A DNA stretch of 64,000 nucleotides from NCBI GenBank assembly GCA_038258185.1, contig JBBSQD010000004.1, forward strand, positions 1 to 64,000, given 5' to 3'. The DNA comes from JAIOHN01 sp038258185 (GTDB lineage: Bacteria; Chloroflexota; Anaerolineae; Aggregatilineales; Phototrophicaceae). Position numbers and translations under genes: made by a program. The notes beneath the pieces were generated by a model, which was not told the DNA's origin, ran no database searches, and saw nothing but the letters and a program-made list of their open reading frames with translations. This document shows positions 33,970 through 42,566 of this stretch, piece by piece. Each line of letters starts with the position of its first letter. Position 1 is the stretch's first letter.

Positions 33970-35655
33970 GTTGATCCCATGCTGTTTTTTGAGAATAGCC
34001 AACGTGCGCGTAATTTCCACGCTCATTTCCTGATCTGACCACCCCAGCACAGGGGTCGCAATTTGCGCAAGTTCCTGCAACGCTGCCAGATTGATCTGTC
34101 CTAATAAACCCAATAGTGTCCGCCGCAGAATGATGTCATCGAGATGACAAACGTATTCGTTCCGCATGAGAAATTCTATCTCGCGCTGTGAGTAGCCATT
34201 GATATGGCTTAATCGTTTGTCTTCCCTTTGACGACAATAATCAGCAATTTCTGCCGCTTGTGTCCCATAGCGTTCTAAAAGTTGTGTACAGCGCTCGGCA
34301 CTGAGTCCACTCTGATCAGACAAATCTGAAATCCACTGATCCTGATTCGCTGCGGGATAGTCTTTGCCCCCACCAATGGCTAAGTCATCAGTATGGACTA
34401 ACCTGGGTTTTCCAAGCGACACCAATAGTTTGTCGGTAATCTGTTCGGCAAAGGCGCGGAAAGTCGTCCATTTGCCACCGATGAGGGAGTAAATAGGGAA
34501 GCTGATGTCATCGGTTGGCGGCGTGATTTCGCAGTGATGATCGCGGCTGATCTGTCCGGCGGTCATGGCGCTGCTGCGGGGTAAAGGCCGCACCCCACAA
34601 AACTGATAGACAATGTGTGATGGGTCAAGCTGAATATCAGGGAAAACCGCACGGATAGAGTCCAATAAATAATTGACCTCATCCGCCTCACAGATGGCTT
34701 CATCGGGATTATCCACCGGTAAATCAGTAGCACCGATAATCACCTTGTCGTAAAAAGGATAGAAGATACAGATGCGGCCATCGGAATTGCTGAAGTAGAG
34801 CATCTCGCCCTGAGTCGCTGCGTGTAATGCGGGATAATCGACAACAATGTGTGAGCCTTTTGTGCCGCCGATAAATTGTGTCGGATGGCGCAGCGCCTCA
34901 TTGGTAAAATCAATCCAGGCGCCAGTGGCATTGACGACAATTTGCGGCTGGATGGTGAAGATTTCCTGAGTCAATTCATCGTGAAGTGTGACCTCACCCT
35001 CTGCGGCCTGAATCACTCGCATATAATTGAGTGCTATTGCTGAATCAGAAGATTGCTCTGTGTCCGTGAGAAGTTCAATACACAGGCGCTCTGGATGGGT
35101 AATACGTGCATCATAATAGGTCGCAGTTGCGACAATAGCACGATTGATCTCTGGACGTTTTTGCAACGCATTCGCACGCGGTCGGAATTGATGAGGGGGC
35201 AAACCCGATTGCTTGCCAGAGAAGTAATCATAAAGTGATAATCCGATTTTGATGACCGCCGAGCCGCGATCGCTGGGTCTGCTCTTAAATCCTAAAAAAT
35301 TTACCGCAGCATGGCGCAAACCTGTGAACCAACTGTAAATTGGGATGGTGGTTGGCAGGGGATGAACATAGTGTGGGGCATTCTTTAACAACTGATTGCG
35401 CTCGTGCAGCGCTTCTCGCACAAGGCGGAATTCCCCGTTTTCTAAATAACGCAATCCGCCATGAATGACGCGGGTAGATGCTGCGCTGGCTCCGGCGCAA
35501 AAATCTGATTTTTCGACCAGCAGCACATCAATGCCCTGTAAAGCAAGCTCACGAAATAAGCCAATGCCGTTGATACCACCGCCAATAATCAGAACGGTGA
35601 CTTCAGGATTTTGCCGAAGGGTCTGTAAACGCTGCTGCCTTGAAAGCACACTCAC
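33937..35655 (-). CDS. glpD: FAD-dependent glycerol-3-phosphate dehydrogenase
   Basis: Oxidises sn-glycerol 3-phosphate to dihydroxyacetone phosphate, feeding electrons to quinones; peripheral membrane enzyme. 572 aa from GTG 35655, which lies 2 nt after the upstream stop with AGGGA 8 nt ahead; the frame is open further upstream inside that gene. FAD dinucleotide fold VLIIGGGINGIGLFRELALQG, GlpD signature ASAASTRVIHGGLRYLENGEF, C-terminal domain GGKWTTFRAFAEQ and a C-terminal helical region. Full length for GlpD. It is the last gene of a leftward train and ends inside the convergent SDR gene. Confidence 0.93.
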   Translation of the reverse strand: MSVLSRQQRLQTLRQNPEVTVLIIGGGINGIGLFRELALQGIDVLLVEKSDFCAGASAASTRVIHGGLRYLENGEFRLVREALHERNQLLKNAPHYVHPLPTTIPIYSWFTGLRHAAVNFLGFKSRPSDRGSAVIKIGLSLYDYFSGKQSGLPPHQFRPRANALQKRPEINRAIVATATYYDARITHPERLCIELLTDTEQSSDSAIALNYMRVIQAAEGEVTLHDELTQEIFTIQPQIVVNATGAWIDFTNEALRHPTQFIGGTKGSHIVVDYPALHAATQGEMLYFSNSDGRICIFYPFYDKVIIGATDLPVDNPDEAICEADEVNYLLDSIRAVFPDIQLDPSHIVYQFCGVRPLPRSSAMTAGQISRDHHCEITPPTDDISFPIYSLIGGKWTTFRAFAEQITDKLLVSLGKPRLVHTDDLAIGGGKDYPAANQDQWISDLSDQSGLSAERCTQLLERYGTQAAEIADYCRQREDKRLSHINGYSQREIEFLMRNEYVCHLDDIILRRTLLGLLGQINLAALQELAQIATPVLGWSDQEMSVEITRTLAILKKQHGINLTHDQSPIHM

Positions 35656-35657
35656 GT

Positions 35658-36686
35658 TTAATTTCCCTGTGTCATCTCTTTGACAAGGTTGAAGAAGCCG
35701 CGCTTGCGGTCGGAGTTGATGCCCCAATCCACCGGGACACTCTGATACCCGTGCTCAAAGCCTTCATCCTTGAAACGATAATCAAAATAACCCCATGAGA
35801 CATATTCGGAAACTGAGGCTATCATGTTGTTTATCGGCTTATCGAAGTCGAAATGGTCATCTTCATTGAAAAGAATCGGCATGGGGCGATAGTTTTCCAC
35901 GGCGCGTACCTGATGGATCATCTCGGTAATTTTTGCAGGCTCATGAACACCATTGCCGTGAATTAAAAGAAAATCCGATACTTCAACCACGTTGGGTAAA
36001 GGCACAAATCCACCACCGTAACTGGTACCAACCAGAAGGCGTTGGTCATCAAGCGTTTGCTGTTTGGCCTGTAGAATAAGTTCGTGGACACGCTCTGGCA
36101 TGAGGATGGGCTGCTTATAAGCGATATTCGCCTCGTTGTTGATTTCAACAAGTACATTGGTGTATTGATGCTCGAGCAACCAGTTGGCAGTGAGGTCAAC
36201 CGCTTGTTTGATGGCTGCTTCACCCTCTAAAAACTTTTCCTGGCCGAAATAGAAAAGTCCTAAAATCACGACCATGCCCAGCTCATCGGCACGATCTAAA
36301 ATGCGTTCTAAGCGTGACATATACTCTGGGTCAAGCGTGCCATCAGAATTGATTGCAGAATTGATCCAGGGCTGATCTTTTGAATACCCTTGCGGACTGC
36401 CGCCTTGTAGATTAAGCGTGAAGGCCAATAGTCCATGATCAAGCCATTGGGGCATGGCTTCGATAAATTCACGCGTGTTGCGGTCTGCGTCCCATACGCC
36501 GGTATCGGGATAAGCCCAAAGTTCACACGTTTCCGGGTTGCGATCATCATAGATGCCTTGAACCATGCGGCTGTTCATCAGTAAGCCTTCTAGCGAATGA
36601 CCATTCCAGACGATGCCTTTATAGGCCGGCTCACGGTTGATATAGAATTTTTCATCAATAATGCTGACTTCTGTATGTCGTGCCAA
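35658..36686 (-). CDS. Clan GH-A (TIM-barrel) glycoside-hydrolase-like protein
   Basis: 342 aa, no signal peptide. The pattern is that of a clan GH-A barrel: GMVVILGLFYFGQEKFL (strand 3-4 region), VLVEINNEANIAY with an Asn-Glu acid/base pair at the end of strand 4, LLVGTSYGGG, and PILFNEDDHFDFDKP where a Glu at the end of strand 7 would be the nucleophile. I cannot assign a GH family. The N-terminal FYINREPAYKGIVWNGHSLEGLLMNSRMV resembles the start of GH5-like cytoplasmic enzymes. It lies between a Dpp-type permease gene (20-nt gap) and glpD (2-nt gap), suggesting it hydrolyses a glycoside imported by that system, perhaps a glycerol-containing one (inference). Confidence 0.6.
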   Translation of the reverse strand: MARHTEVSIIDEKFYINREPAYKGIVWNGHSLEGLLMNSRMVQGIYDDRNPETCELWAYPDTGVWDADRNTREFIEAMPQWLDHGLLAFTLNLQGGSPQGYSKDQPWINSAINSDGTLDPEYMSRLERILDRADELGMVVILGLFYFGQEKFLEGEAAIKQAVDLTANWLLEHQYTNVLVEINNEANIAYKQPILMPERVHELILQAKQQTLDDQRLLVGTSYGGGFVPLPNVVEVSDFLLIHGNGVHEPAKITEMIHQVRAVENYRPMPILFNEDDHFDFDKPINNMIASVSEYVSWGYFDYRFKDEGFEHGYQSVPVDWGINSDRKRGFFNLVKEMTQGN

Positions 36687-36706
36687 TAGGATGCTTGCTC
36701 CAAACC

Positions 36707-37621
36707 TTAAGTTGTGGTGACATTCGGGTCTAGCGCATCACGCAGCGCATCACCAATCAAATTGAGCGCCAGAACCACAAGTGTAATGATCATACCGGGG
36801 AAGAAGGCGATCCACCAGGCATTTCGCAGATAGCTGCGGCCATCTGCCAGCATAGCGCCCCATTCAGGTGTGGGTGGTGGTACGCCTAAACCCAGGAAGC
36901 TAAGGCTGGCACCTGTAATAATGGCCCCAGATACGCCAAGCGTTGTGACTACAATCAGCGGCCCCATGACACCGGGGAGAATGTGAAAAAACATAATGCG
37001 GGTTGAACTGGCTCCCATGCTACGGGCGGCAGATACGTACTCCATTTCGCGGATGGACAGGGCAATGCCGCGGGTGAGTCGAGCGTAAGAGGGCAGTGAG
37101 AAGAAGGCAATTGCCAGGATGATATTGATTAGGCTGGTTCCCAGCAAACCGACTAACCAGATAATGAGGATTAGTCCCGGAAAAGCGAGGATTAAATCCA
37201 TAATGCGCATGATAATGCTGTCGGCTTTTCCACCGAAATAACCCGAAATCAGGCCAAGTGGCACACTGATGATGACCGAAATAATGATGGACAGGAAACC
37301 CACCTGAAGCGAGGTTTGCCCACCATATAAAATCCGGCTCAGAACATCACGCCCCAATGAATCGGTTCCCATAGGATGGAGTAATGATGGCCCTTGCAGC
37401 CGTACTTCTGCGTCACGCCCCAGGGGGTCATAAGGTGTGACGGAAGACGCAAAGGTCGTAAGCACAATCATCAGGATGAGCCCGACCAGGCCAACAAGGG
37501 CGAATTTGTTCTTGGAGAATTGGCGGGTAGCCCGTGTGTAGATACCATCCTGCTTGACTGAAAGCTCAGACGTTGTGAAATCAGATGAGGATGTGGAAAG
37601 TGTGGTTACTTTTTCAGCCAT
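36707..37621 (-). CDS. ABC transporter permease, DppC/OppC-like
   Basis: 304-aa permease. Landmarks are MGTDSLGRDVLSRILYGGQTSLQVG, the coupling loop REMEYVSAARSMGASSTRIMFFHILPG, and ITGASLSFLGLGVPPPTPEWGAMLADGR, all diagnostic of DppC. The C-terminus NLIGDALRDALDPN is typical. Adjacent to its partner (14-nt gap). No DppD/F ATPases lie in this operon, unlike 5632-7744, so ATPases must come from elsewhere. Confidence 0.93.
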   Translation of the reverse strand: MAEKVTTLSTSSSDFTTSELSVKQDGIYTRATRQFSKNKFALVGLVGLILMIVLTTFASSVTPYDPLGRDAEVRLQGPSLLHPMGTDSLGRDVLSRILYGGQTSLQVGFLSIIISVIISVPLGLISGYFGGKADSIIMRIMDLILAFPGLILIIWLVGLLGTSLINIILAIAFFSLPSYARLTRGIALSIREMEYVSAARSMGASSTRIMFFHILPGVMGPLIVVTTLGVSGAIITGASLSFLGLGVPPPTPEWGAMLADGRSYLRNAWWIAFFPGMIITLVVLALNLIGDALRDALDPNVTTT

Positions 37622-37635
37622 GTTTTCCGTCCAAG

Positions 37636-38559
37636 TTAATTATAGCGGATTCTGGGGTCGACATAGACATAGATGATATCAACAATCAGATTCACAAAGA
37701 CGAATGTGATTGCCACCAACAGGACTGTTCCCTGTATCATGGGATAATCCCGATTATGAATAGCCTCAATCGCCAACCGTCCAACTCCCGGTAAGCCGAA
37801 AATATTCTCGGTAATGACTGCGCCACCCAATAAGCCTCCGATGGAAAGCCCGACAACTGTGATAATGGGGATAAGCGTATTTTTCAGGGCATGGCGAAGA
37901 ATAACTCCACGTTGTGCCAGACCCTTTGCGCGTGCCGTCTGAATATACGGCGCCCCCAGGATCTCAATCATGCTGGAGCGCGAAAGACGGGCAATTAATG
38001 CGGCCTGCCCAATGCCGAGGGTAATGACCGGCATCACAAAGTGCTGCCAGGTTCCGATGCCTTGCACCGGTAACATGCGCAGACCCACTGCAAAAATCAG
38101 AATGAGCATCAGCCCAAGCCAGAATGTGGGAATGGAATAGAAAAAGACGACTATAACGATGCTGACATTATCAATCCATGACCCGCGCTTTACCGCGGTG
38201 ATGATGCCAACAATAAGTCCCAAGAGCGTCCCCACGGTCACACTCAGAAAAGTGAGTGTCACAGTGAAAGGGAAGGCCTTGGCGATTACGCCGAGAACAG
38301 GTTCGCGGAACTTTACGGATCGGCCTAAGTCCCCCTGAATGGCATTGGTCAGGAAGATCACATACTGCTCGATAACCGGACGATCTAAACCGAGGTTTTT
38401 ACGAATCTGCTCGATTAACTCCGGCGATGCCCGGTCACCGGCCATAACTTTAGCAGGGTCACCGGGTAATGCGACCCGTAACATCACAAAGACAATGGTC
38501 GCAATAGCGATGACCAATGGAATAGCTACAGCTATACGCCGCAGAATATATTTGCTCAT
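37636..38559 (-). CDS. ABC transporter permease, DppB/OppB-like
   Basis: 307 aa from ATG 38559 (MSKYILRRIAVAIPLV); an in-frame GTG at 38571 sits directly on the GGAGA and is less likely. Landmarks are FVMLRVALPGDPAKVMAG, IGIGQAALIARLSRSSMIEILGAPYIQTARAKGL with the coupling motif TARAKG, and the C-terminal YVYVDPRIRYN. Follows the binding-protein gene across a 107-nt gap that contains a perfect hairpin. Confidence 0.92.
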   Translation of the reverse strand: MSKYILRRIAVAIPLVIAIATIVFVMLRVALPGDPAKVMAGDRASPELIEQIRKNLGLDRPVIEQYVIFLTNAIQGDLGRSVKFREPVLGVIAKAFPFTVTLTFLSVTVGTLLGLIVGIITAVKRGSWIDNVSIVIVVFFYSIPTFWLGLMLILIFAVGLRMLPVQGIGTWQHFVMPVITLGIGQAALIARLSRSSMIEILGAPYIQTARAKGLAQRGVILRHALKNTLIPIITVVGLSIGGLLGGAVITENIFGLPGVGRLAIEAIHNRDYPMIQGTVLLVAITFVFVNLIVDIIYVYVDPRIRYN

Positions 38560-38627
38560 TTGATTATCCACTCTCCATAAGAGTCAGAGTGATTGGTCTA
38601 TGGAACTGCTGTTGTCTACCTTGTGGA

Positions 38628-38655
38628 TGAGAGACTCCATTTTTGGAGTCTCTCA
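38628..38655 (-). terminator. Hairpin between binding-protein and permease genes (- strand)
   Basis: Perfect 12-bp stem TGAGAGACTCCA (38628-38639) with TGGAGTCTCTCA (38644-38655) and a 4-nt loop, 12 nt downstream of the binding-protein stop in the direction of transcription. Confidence 0.75.
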
Positions 38656-38666
38656 GTATGGTGGTT

Positions 38667-40268
38667 TTATTCACTAACTTCGAAATAGGCGTTCCAGTAC
38701 AAGAAGCTCAGGTCTGGGTTGATTTTCCAGTTTTGCAGTTCTGAGCGTACACCCGCGAGATAGGGCGGTACAGCCAGGAATACCCACGGTGATTGATCAA
38801 TGATGTACTGACTCAATTCAGTGATGGTTTCGTAGCGTGTTTCCTGATTGAGATCGGTATCGGCTTTGGTCAACAGTGCCGACAGTTCCTCTGTAGAGAA
38901 CCAGGCACGGTTACTACCACCTTTACGATCCGGATCGAAGAAGTAGGTCAGAATGCTCGGATCCTGATAGCCATATTGCAGCAGGAACAGGTCATGCGTT
39001 CCAGTCGTTGTGAGGTCGATGAGCGCGCTGAATTCCATCAACTCGATTTCTACAGGCAGGCCGACATCACGCCACTGGGCTTCGATCACTTCTGCCTGCC
39101 GACGCCACTCGTCAGATGAGGCTGTGCTCAAACGCACTGACCATGGATTGCCGTCAGGGTCTTCGCGTAGTCCATCACCATCAACATCGGCATAACCCAG
39201 CGCATCCAGCATGGCGCTAGCCTTATCCGGGTCATACTGATAGGACGTAGCATCCAACTCGGGGTTATGCCCCCAGATGGTTGGCGGTAATGGCTGATAG
39301 AGGGGTTGAGCCAGTCCGTCCCAGGCCAGTACGACGAATTCTTCGCGGTCAGTGGCGTAAGCAAACGCCTGACGCAGTTCGAGATTATCCCACGGCGCTT
39401 TTGAGGTGTTGAAACCTACATAGCGGATCTGATCAAGCTGGGATTTGTGAACCGTGATATCGGGGTTGGCTTCCACATCAGCCAGATTTTGGGTAGGTAC
39501 ACCCGCAAAAGTGATCTCACCGGTTTCGAGCGCAGACAGGATCGTCTGCTCTTCACCAATGAACAGAATCTGAAGTTCGTCCAGGTATACCGGGCCGGGG
39601 TGTTCATACAGCTCTGGCGGTGCCCAGGTGAAGTCTGGATTTTTCTCGAAGAGCGCGTAGTTGTCGGTGTTCAGTTCTTTGAGAATGAACGGGCCAGCGC
39701 CAACCGGATTGGTACCGAAGTTATCAACGCCCAGTTCTTCATAAGCTGTGGGGGAAACAATTTCCAGACCAGACAGGGTGAAGAATAAAGGCGCATAAGA
39801 CGAGGCCAGATGCATGGTGAAGCTGTAATCATCCAGCACTTCGACTTCTTCCAGCAAACCAACGAGGTCAGCACCCTGTGAAGCACCGGTTTCCGGATTG
39901 GCGTACTTTTCCAGATTCCACTTGATGGCTTCAGCATCGACCGGTGTACCATCGGTGAAGGTGGCAAAGTCAATCAGGTTGATGGTTAATTCTGTGCCAT
40001 CATCCGAAACTTCCCACGTGTCTGCCAGGAAGCCGACGTATTCCAGATTTTCATTGCGTGAAAACAGGGTGGGAAAAATTGCGTAATGCGGCCAGCTATG
40101 CCAGGAAGATACGAACGGATCGAGCGAGGTGTTGGAATTGGCATCAGCCACCACCAGACGCCCACCACGTCCATCAGCATCCTGGGCAGATACCCCGATA
40201 GTGAATGAGAGGAGTAAAATCGTGAGAAGGCATACGATGAGGCTAGAGAATTTTTTGTGAGAAAGCAT
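38667..40268 (-). CDS. Opp/Dpp-type ABC transporter solute-binding protein (SBP_bac_5)
   Basis: 533-aa secreted binding protein, normal length. Sec signal LIVCLLTILLLSFTIGVSA, cleavage before QDADG; no lipobox. Family features: LADTWEVSDDGTELTINLIDFATFTDGTPVDAEAIKWN region, LRQAFAYATDREEFV, and VIEAQWRDVGLPVEIELMEF. Ribosome site AAAGGA 7 nt before ATG. Heads the importer 40268-36707 and follows a group of serine hydrolases and an epimerase, which suggests a peptide ligand. The GH-like gene downstream argues for a glycosylated ligand; both fit muropeptides or glycopeptides (inference). Confidence 0.92.
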   Translation of the reverse strand: MLSHKKFSSLIVCLLTILLLSFTIGVSAQDADGRGGRLVVADANSNTSLDPFVSSWHSWPHYAIFPTLFSRNENLEYVGFLADTWEVSDDGTELTINLIDFATFTDGTPVDAEAIKWNLEKYANPETGASQGADLVGLLEEVEVLDDYSFTMHLASSYAPLFFTLSGLEIVSPTAYEELGVDNFGTNPVGAGPFILKELNTDNYALFEKNPDFTWAPPELYEHPGPVYLDELQILFIGEEQTILSALETGEITFAGVPTQNLADVEANPDITVHKSQLDQIRYVGFNTSKAPWDNLELRQAFAYATDREEFVVLAWDGLAQPLYQPLPPTIWGHNPELDATSYQYDPDKASAMLDALGYADVDGDGLREDPDGNPWSVRLSTASSDEWRRQAEVIEAQWRDVGLPVEIELMEFSALIDLTTTGTHDLFLLQYGYQDPSILTYFFDPDRKGGSNRAWFSTEELSALLTKADTDLNQETRYETITELSQYIIDQSPWVFLAVPPYLAGVRSELQNWKINPDLSFLYWNAYFEVSE

Positions 40269-40379
40269 GGCTATTCCTTTCGTGACACATGAGTTCGAAC
40301 GATTGAAAATGATGCTTGCTGGATGAATATTTTATAACGCCCCCTTATAGTGCTCTACGGATTCAGAAATTTCTTATAT

Positions 40380-40412
40380 ATGGGGATAAGATCAAAATGA
40401 AACCATCCCCAT
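40380..40412 (-). terminator. Imperfect terminator after the class-A-like serine hydrolase gene
   Basis: 8-bp arms ATGGGGAT (40380-40387) and ATCCCCAT (40405-40412) flank a 17-nt loop in the 166-bp gap between the serine hydrolase stop (40435) and the binding-protein start (40268). The long loop and lack of a T-run make it weak. It would let part of the transcripts continue into the importer genes. Confidence 0.4.
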
Positions 40413-40434
40413 GAGACACCATGAGTGTGTTAGG

Positions 40435-41349
40435 TTAGTAGCCTACATAATAGTCATAGACTAATTTGCCGATTTTTCCCATCGCAGTTTCGACTTCAAA
40501 AACGCGCTGGTGCTCGGCTTCGGGTTTCTTCCATACCGCTTTGTCATCCCACCACGTAAACAATGTGACAATCACATGATTATCGTCGCCCAGGTACATC
40601 ACACCGCTGTCGTTGCGGATGCCGCCGATGGTGCCGGTTTTGTGGGCGAAGGGGATGTTATAAGGCAGGAAGCGCGGCAGACGAACATTAAACTGCTGTT
40701 TAAGCATGATATTGAGCAGTTCATCACGAATCTCCCCCTCGACAATTTCACCCGTAAACAACATCTGTACCAGCTTCGTCATGTCGGAGGCGGTGCTTAC
40801 ATCATTGTCCGACCCTCGGCTGAAGGCCGCGCCATCGCGCACAATGTCGTTTTCGGATGCCCACTTCTGGATTTCCGGCAACGGTAATTCCTGAATTTCT
40901 GGCGGGAACAGCGATTTCAGCAGTTGCTTGCAATTCATCTTGAAGTAAATGCTATCAAGTCCAAGCTCGTGCATATAATCTTCGACGACCTGTGGCCCGC
41001 CCAGCAGATCAACTGTCATATCGGTCGCGGTGTTGTCGCTGATGATAATCATTAGCGTCAGCAGATCGCGCACGGTGGGGCTGATGCCAGCCTCAAAATA
41101 GGGCAGGATGCCACTGCCAGCACTTTTATATTCCTCTTTAAGCTCGATGCGATCATCCAGACTGAGCTTGCCTTCCTTAAGCTGTTTCCCCACAGTTGAT
41201 AGAATCGGTATCTTAAACACGCTGGCCATAGGGAAAGATTGATCGCCGTTGACGTTGATTTTCTCACCTGACTCGACATGCCAGATAGCCACACCGGCTT
41301 CGATATTGCTCTCGTGAATCACGGCTTCGATATCACTAATAAGAGTCAT
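40435..41349 (-). CDS. Class A beta-lactamase-fold serine hydrolase
   Basis: 304 aa from ATG 41349 (GGAG 7 nt upstream; ATGA overlap with the stop of the epimerase gene). All penicillin-recognising motifs are present: S-x-x-K in MASVFKIP, S-D-N in IISDNTATDM and K-T-G in FAHKTGTIGG. No signal peptide is visible, so unlike a defensive beta-lactamase it would act in the cytoplasm. Such cytoplasmic class-A-like proteins may be peptidases or amidases. Placement after a racemase/epimerase and before a peptide-type importer supports a role in D-amino-acid peptide hydrolysis (inference). No omega-loop E-x-x-x-N was confidently located. Confidence 0.85.
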   Translation of the reverse strand: MTLISDIEAVIHESNIEAGVAIWHVESGEKINVNGDQSFPMASVFKIPILSTVGKQLKEGKLSLDDRIELKEEYKSAGSGILPYFEAGISPTVRDLLTLMIIISDNTATDMTVDLLGGPQVVEDYMHELGLDSIYFKMNCKQLLKSLFPPEIQELPLPEIQKWASENDIVRDGAAFSRGSDNDVSTASDMTKLVQMLFTGEIVEGEIRDELLNIMLKQQFNVRLPRFLPYNIPFAHKTGTIGGIRNDSGVMYLGDDNHVIVTLFTWWDDKAVWKKPEAEHQRVFEVETAMGKIGKLVYDYYVGY

Positions 41350-42512
41350 GAAAGTACTCCGTTGTGTGTGTAAGGATAATTTACTTGCCACAATGCTTTG
41401 CCTTCTTCCAGACGATCCCGCTGGACTTCAACCCCGATGCCTGCACCATCTGGCACGGCAATCGTGCTGTCATCGTTCAGCACGAACGGCGGTTCGGTGA
41501 GATCAACCGCATAATAGCGATCTGTCGCAGAAATATCACATGGGAGAGTCACAGCAGGCAGCGAGGCAAAAGCAGTATTCGCCGCGCGCCCGACACCTGT
41601 TTCCATCATGCCACCGACCCACAACGGGGTCTGCGTATCGGCACAGATCTGATAAATTTTCAGGCTTTCCACAAAGCCACCGACACGCGAAGGTTTGAGA
41701 TTGAGTATTCTGCATGCGCCGAGTTCCAAAGCGAGCTTCAGGTCATTGGCGTTTTTGACACTTTCATCCAGGCAGATGGGCGTATTCAGCCGCGGCTGTA
41801 ACTTGCTGTGTTCGTAGATGTCATCATAGGCCAGGGGTTGTTCAATCATCAGCAGGTTGAGATTATCGAGTTGAGCCAGATGGTCGGCATCTTTAAGTGT
41901 GTAATCACTGTTCGCGTCCAGCATGAGCGTGATGTCGGGTAACGCAGCACGCACGCCACGAGCGAGTTCGACATCCCAGCCGCGCTTGATTTTTAGCTTG
42001 ATGCGCTGATAACCCTGATCCAGGCGTTTCTGAATAATGGCGACTGTTTCATCCACACTGGACTGAATACCGATGCTCACGCCGACATTGGCGACATTCC
42101 GGGATTCGTGACCTTCCGGCAAGAACGACGCGAAATAATCCGCCAATCGCATGTCATTGGTGCGCGCGAAAGCGTCCCAGATAGCTGCTTCCAGTCCGAA
42201 CTTGGTGAAGTTGTGGCCGCGAATACTTTTCAGTAGGGCAGGTACATCAAAGGGTGATTCGAGGGTTTTGCCGATGAATTTTGGGATGATAAATTCTTCC
42301 AAAATGTGCGTACTGGTGATGACAGTTTCTGACCCGTAACCCGGCCATATTTCAATCGGCGCTTCACCCCAGCCGACGATGCCTGCATCGGTGGTCAGTT
42401 CAACCAGCACGGCCACCTTGTAGGGTTCCATACCAAAGCTCGTCCGTAACGGCTCGACGTAAGGTAAGGAAACCACATGGCATTGAATATCTTTAACCGA
42501 AATAGATTTCAA
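41346..42512 (-). CDS. Enolase-superfamily N-acylamino acid racemase / o-succinylbenzoate synthase-like protein
   Basis: 388 aa, TTG start at 42512 with AAGGA about 10 nt upstream. Muconate-lactonizing-enzyme subgroup of the enolase superfamily: K-x-K in RIKLKIKRGWD, metal ligands in LMLDANSDY, MIEQPL and CLDESVKN, and the second catalytic Lys in LNLKPSRVGG. N-terminal PLRTSFG and WGEAPIEIWPGYGSETV match the NSAR/OSBS family. Members either make o-succinylbenzoate or racemise N-acylamino acids. With no menaquinone genes near, but a GNAT acyltransferase two genes upstream, the NSAR reaction (interconverting N-succinyl-D- and L-amino acids) is favoured (inference). 4-nt overlap with the next gene. 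Confidence 0.88.
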   Translation of the reverse strand: MKSISVKDIQCHVVSLPYVEPLRTSFGMEPYKVAVLVELTTDAGIVGWGEAPIEIWPGYGSETVITSTHILEEFIIPKFIGKTLESPFDVPALLKSIRGHNFTKFGLEAAIWDAFARTNDMRLADYFASFLPEGHESRNVANVGVSIGIQSSVDETVAIIQKRLDQGYQRIKLKIKRGWDVELARGVRAALPDITLMLDANSDYTLKDADHLAQLDNLNLLMIEQPLAYDDIYEHSKLQPRLNTPICLDESVKNANDLKLALELGACRILNLKPSRVGGFVESLKIYQICADTQTPLWVGGMMETGVGRAANTAFASLPAVTLPCDISATDRYYAVDLTEPPFVLNDDSTIAVPDGAGIGVEVQRDRLEEGKALWQVNYPYTHNGVLS

Positions 42513-42566
42513 AAGCTTTCTGTCCTTATAGCCCTGTAAATAATGTTGATAAGTGATGCCAACGGT

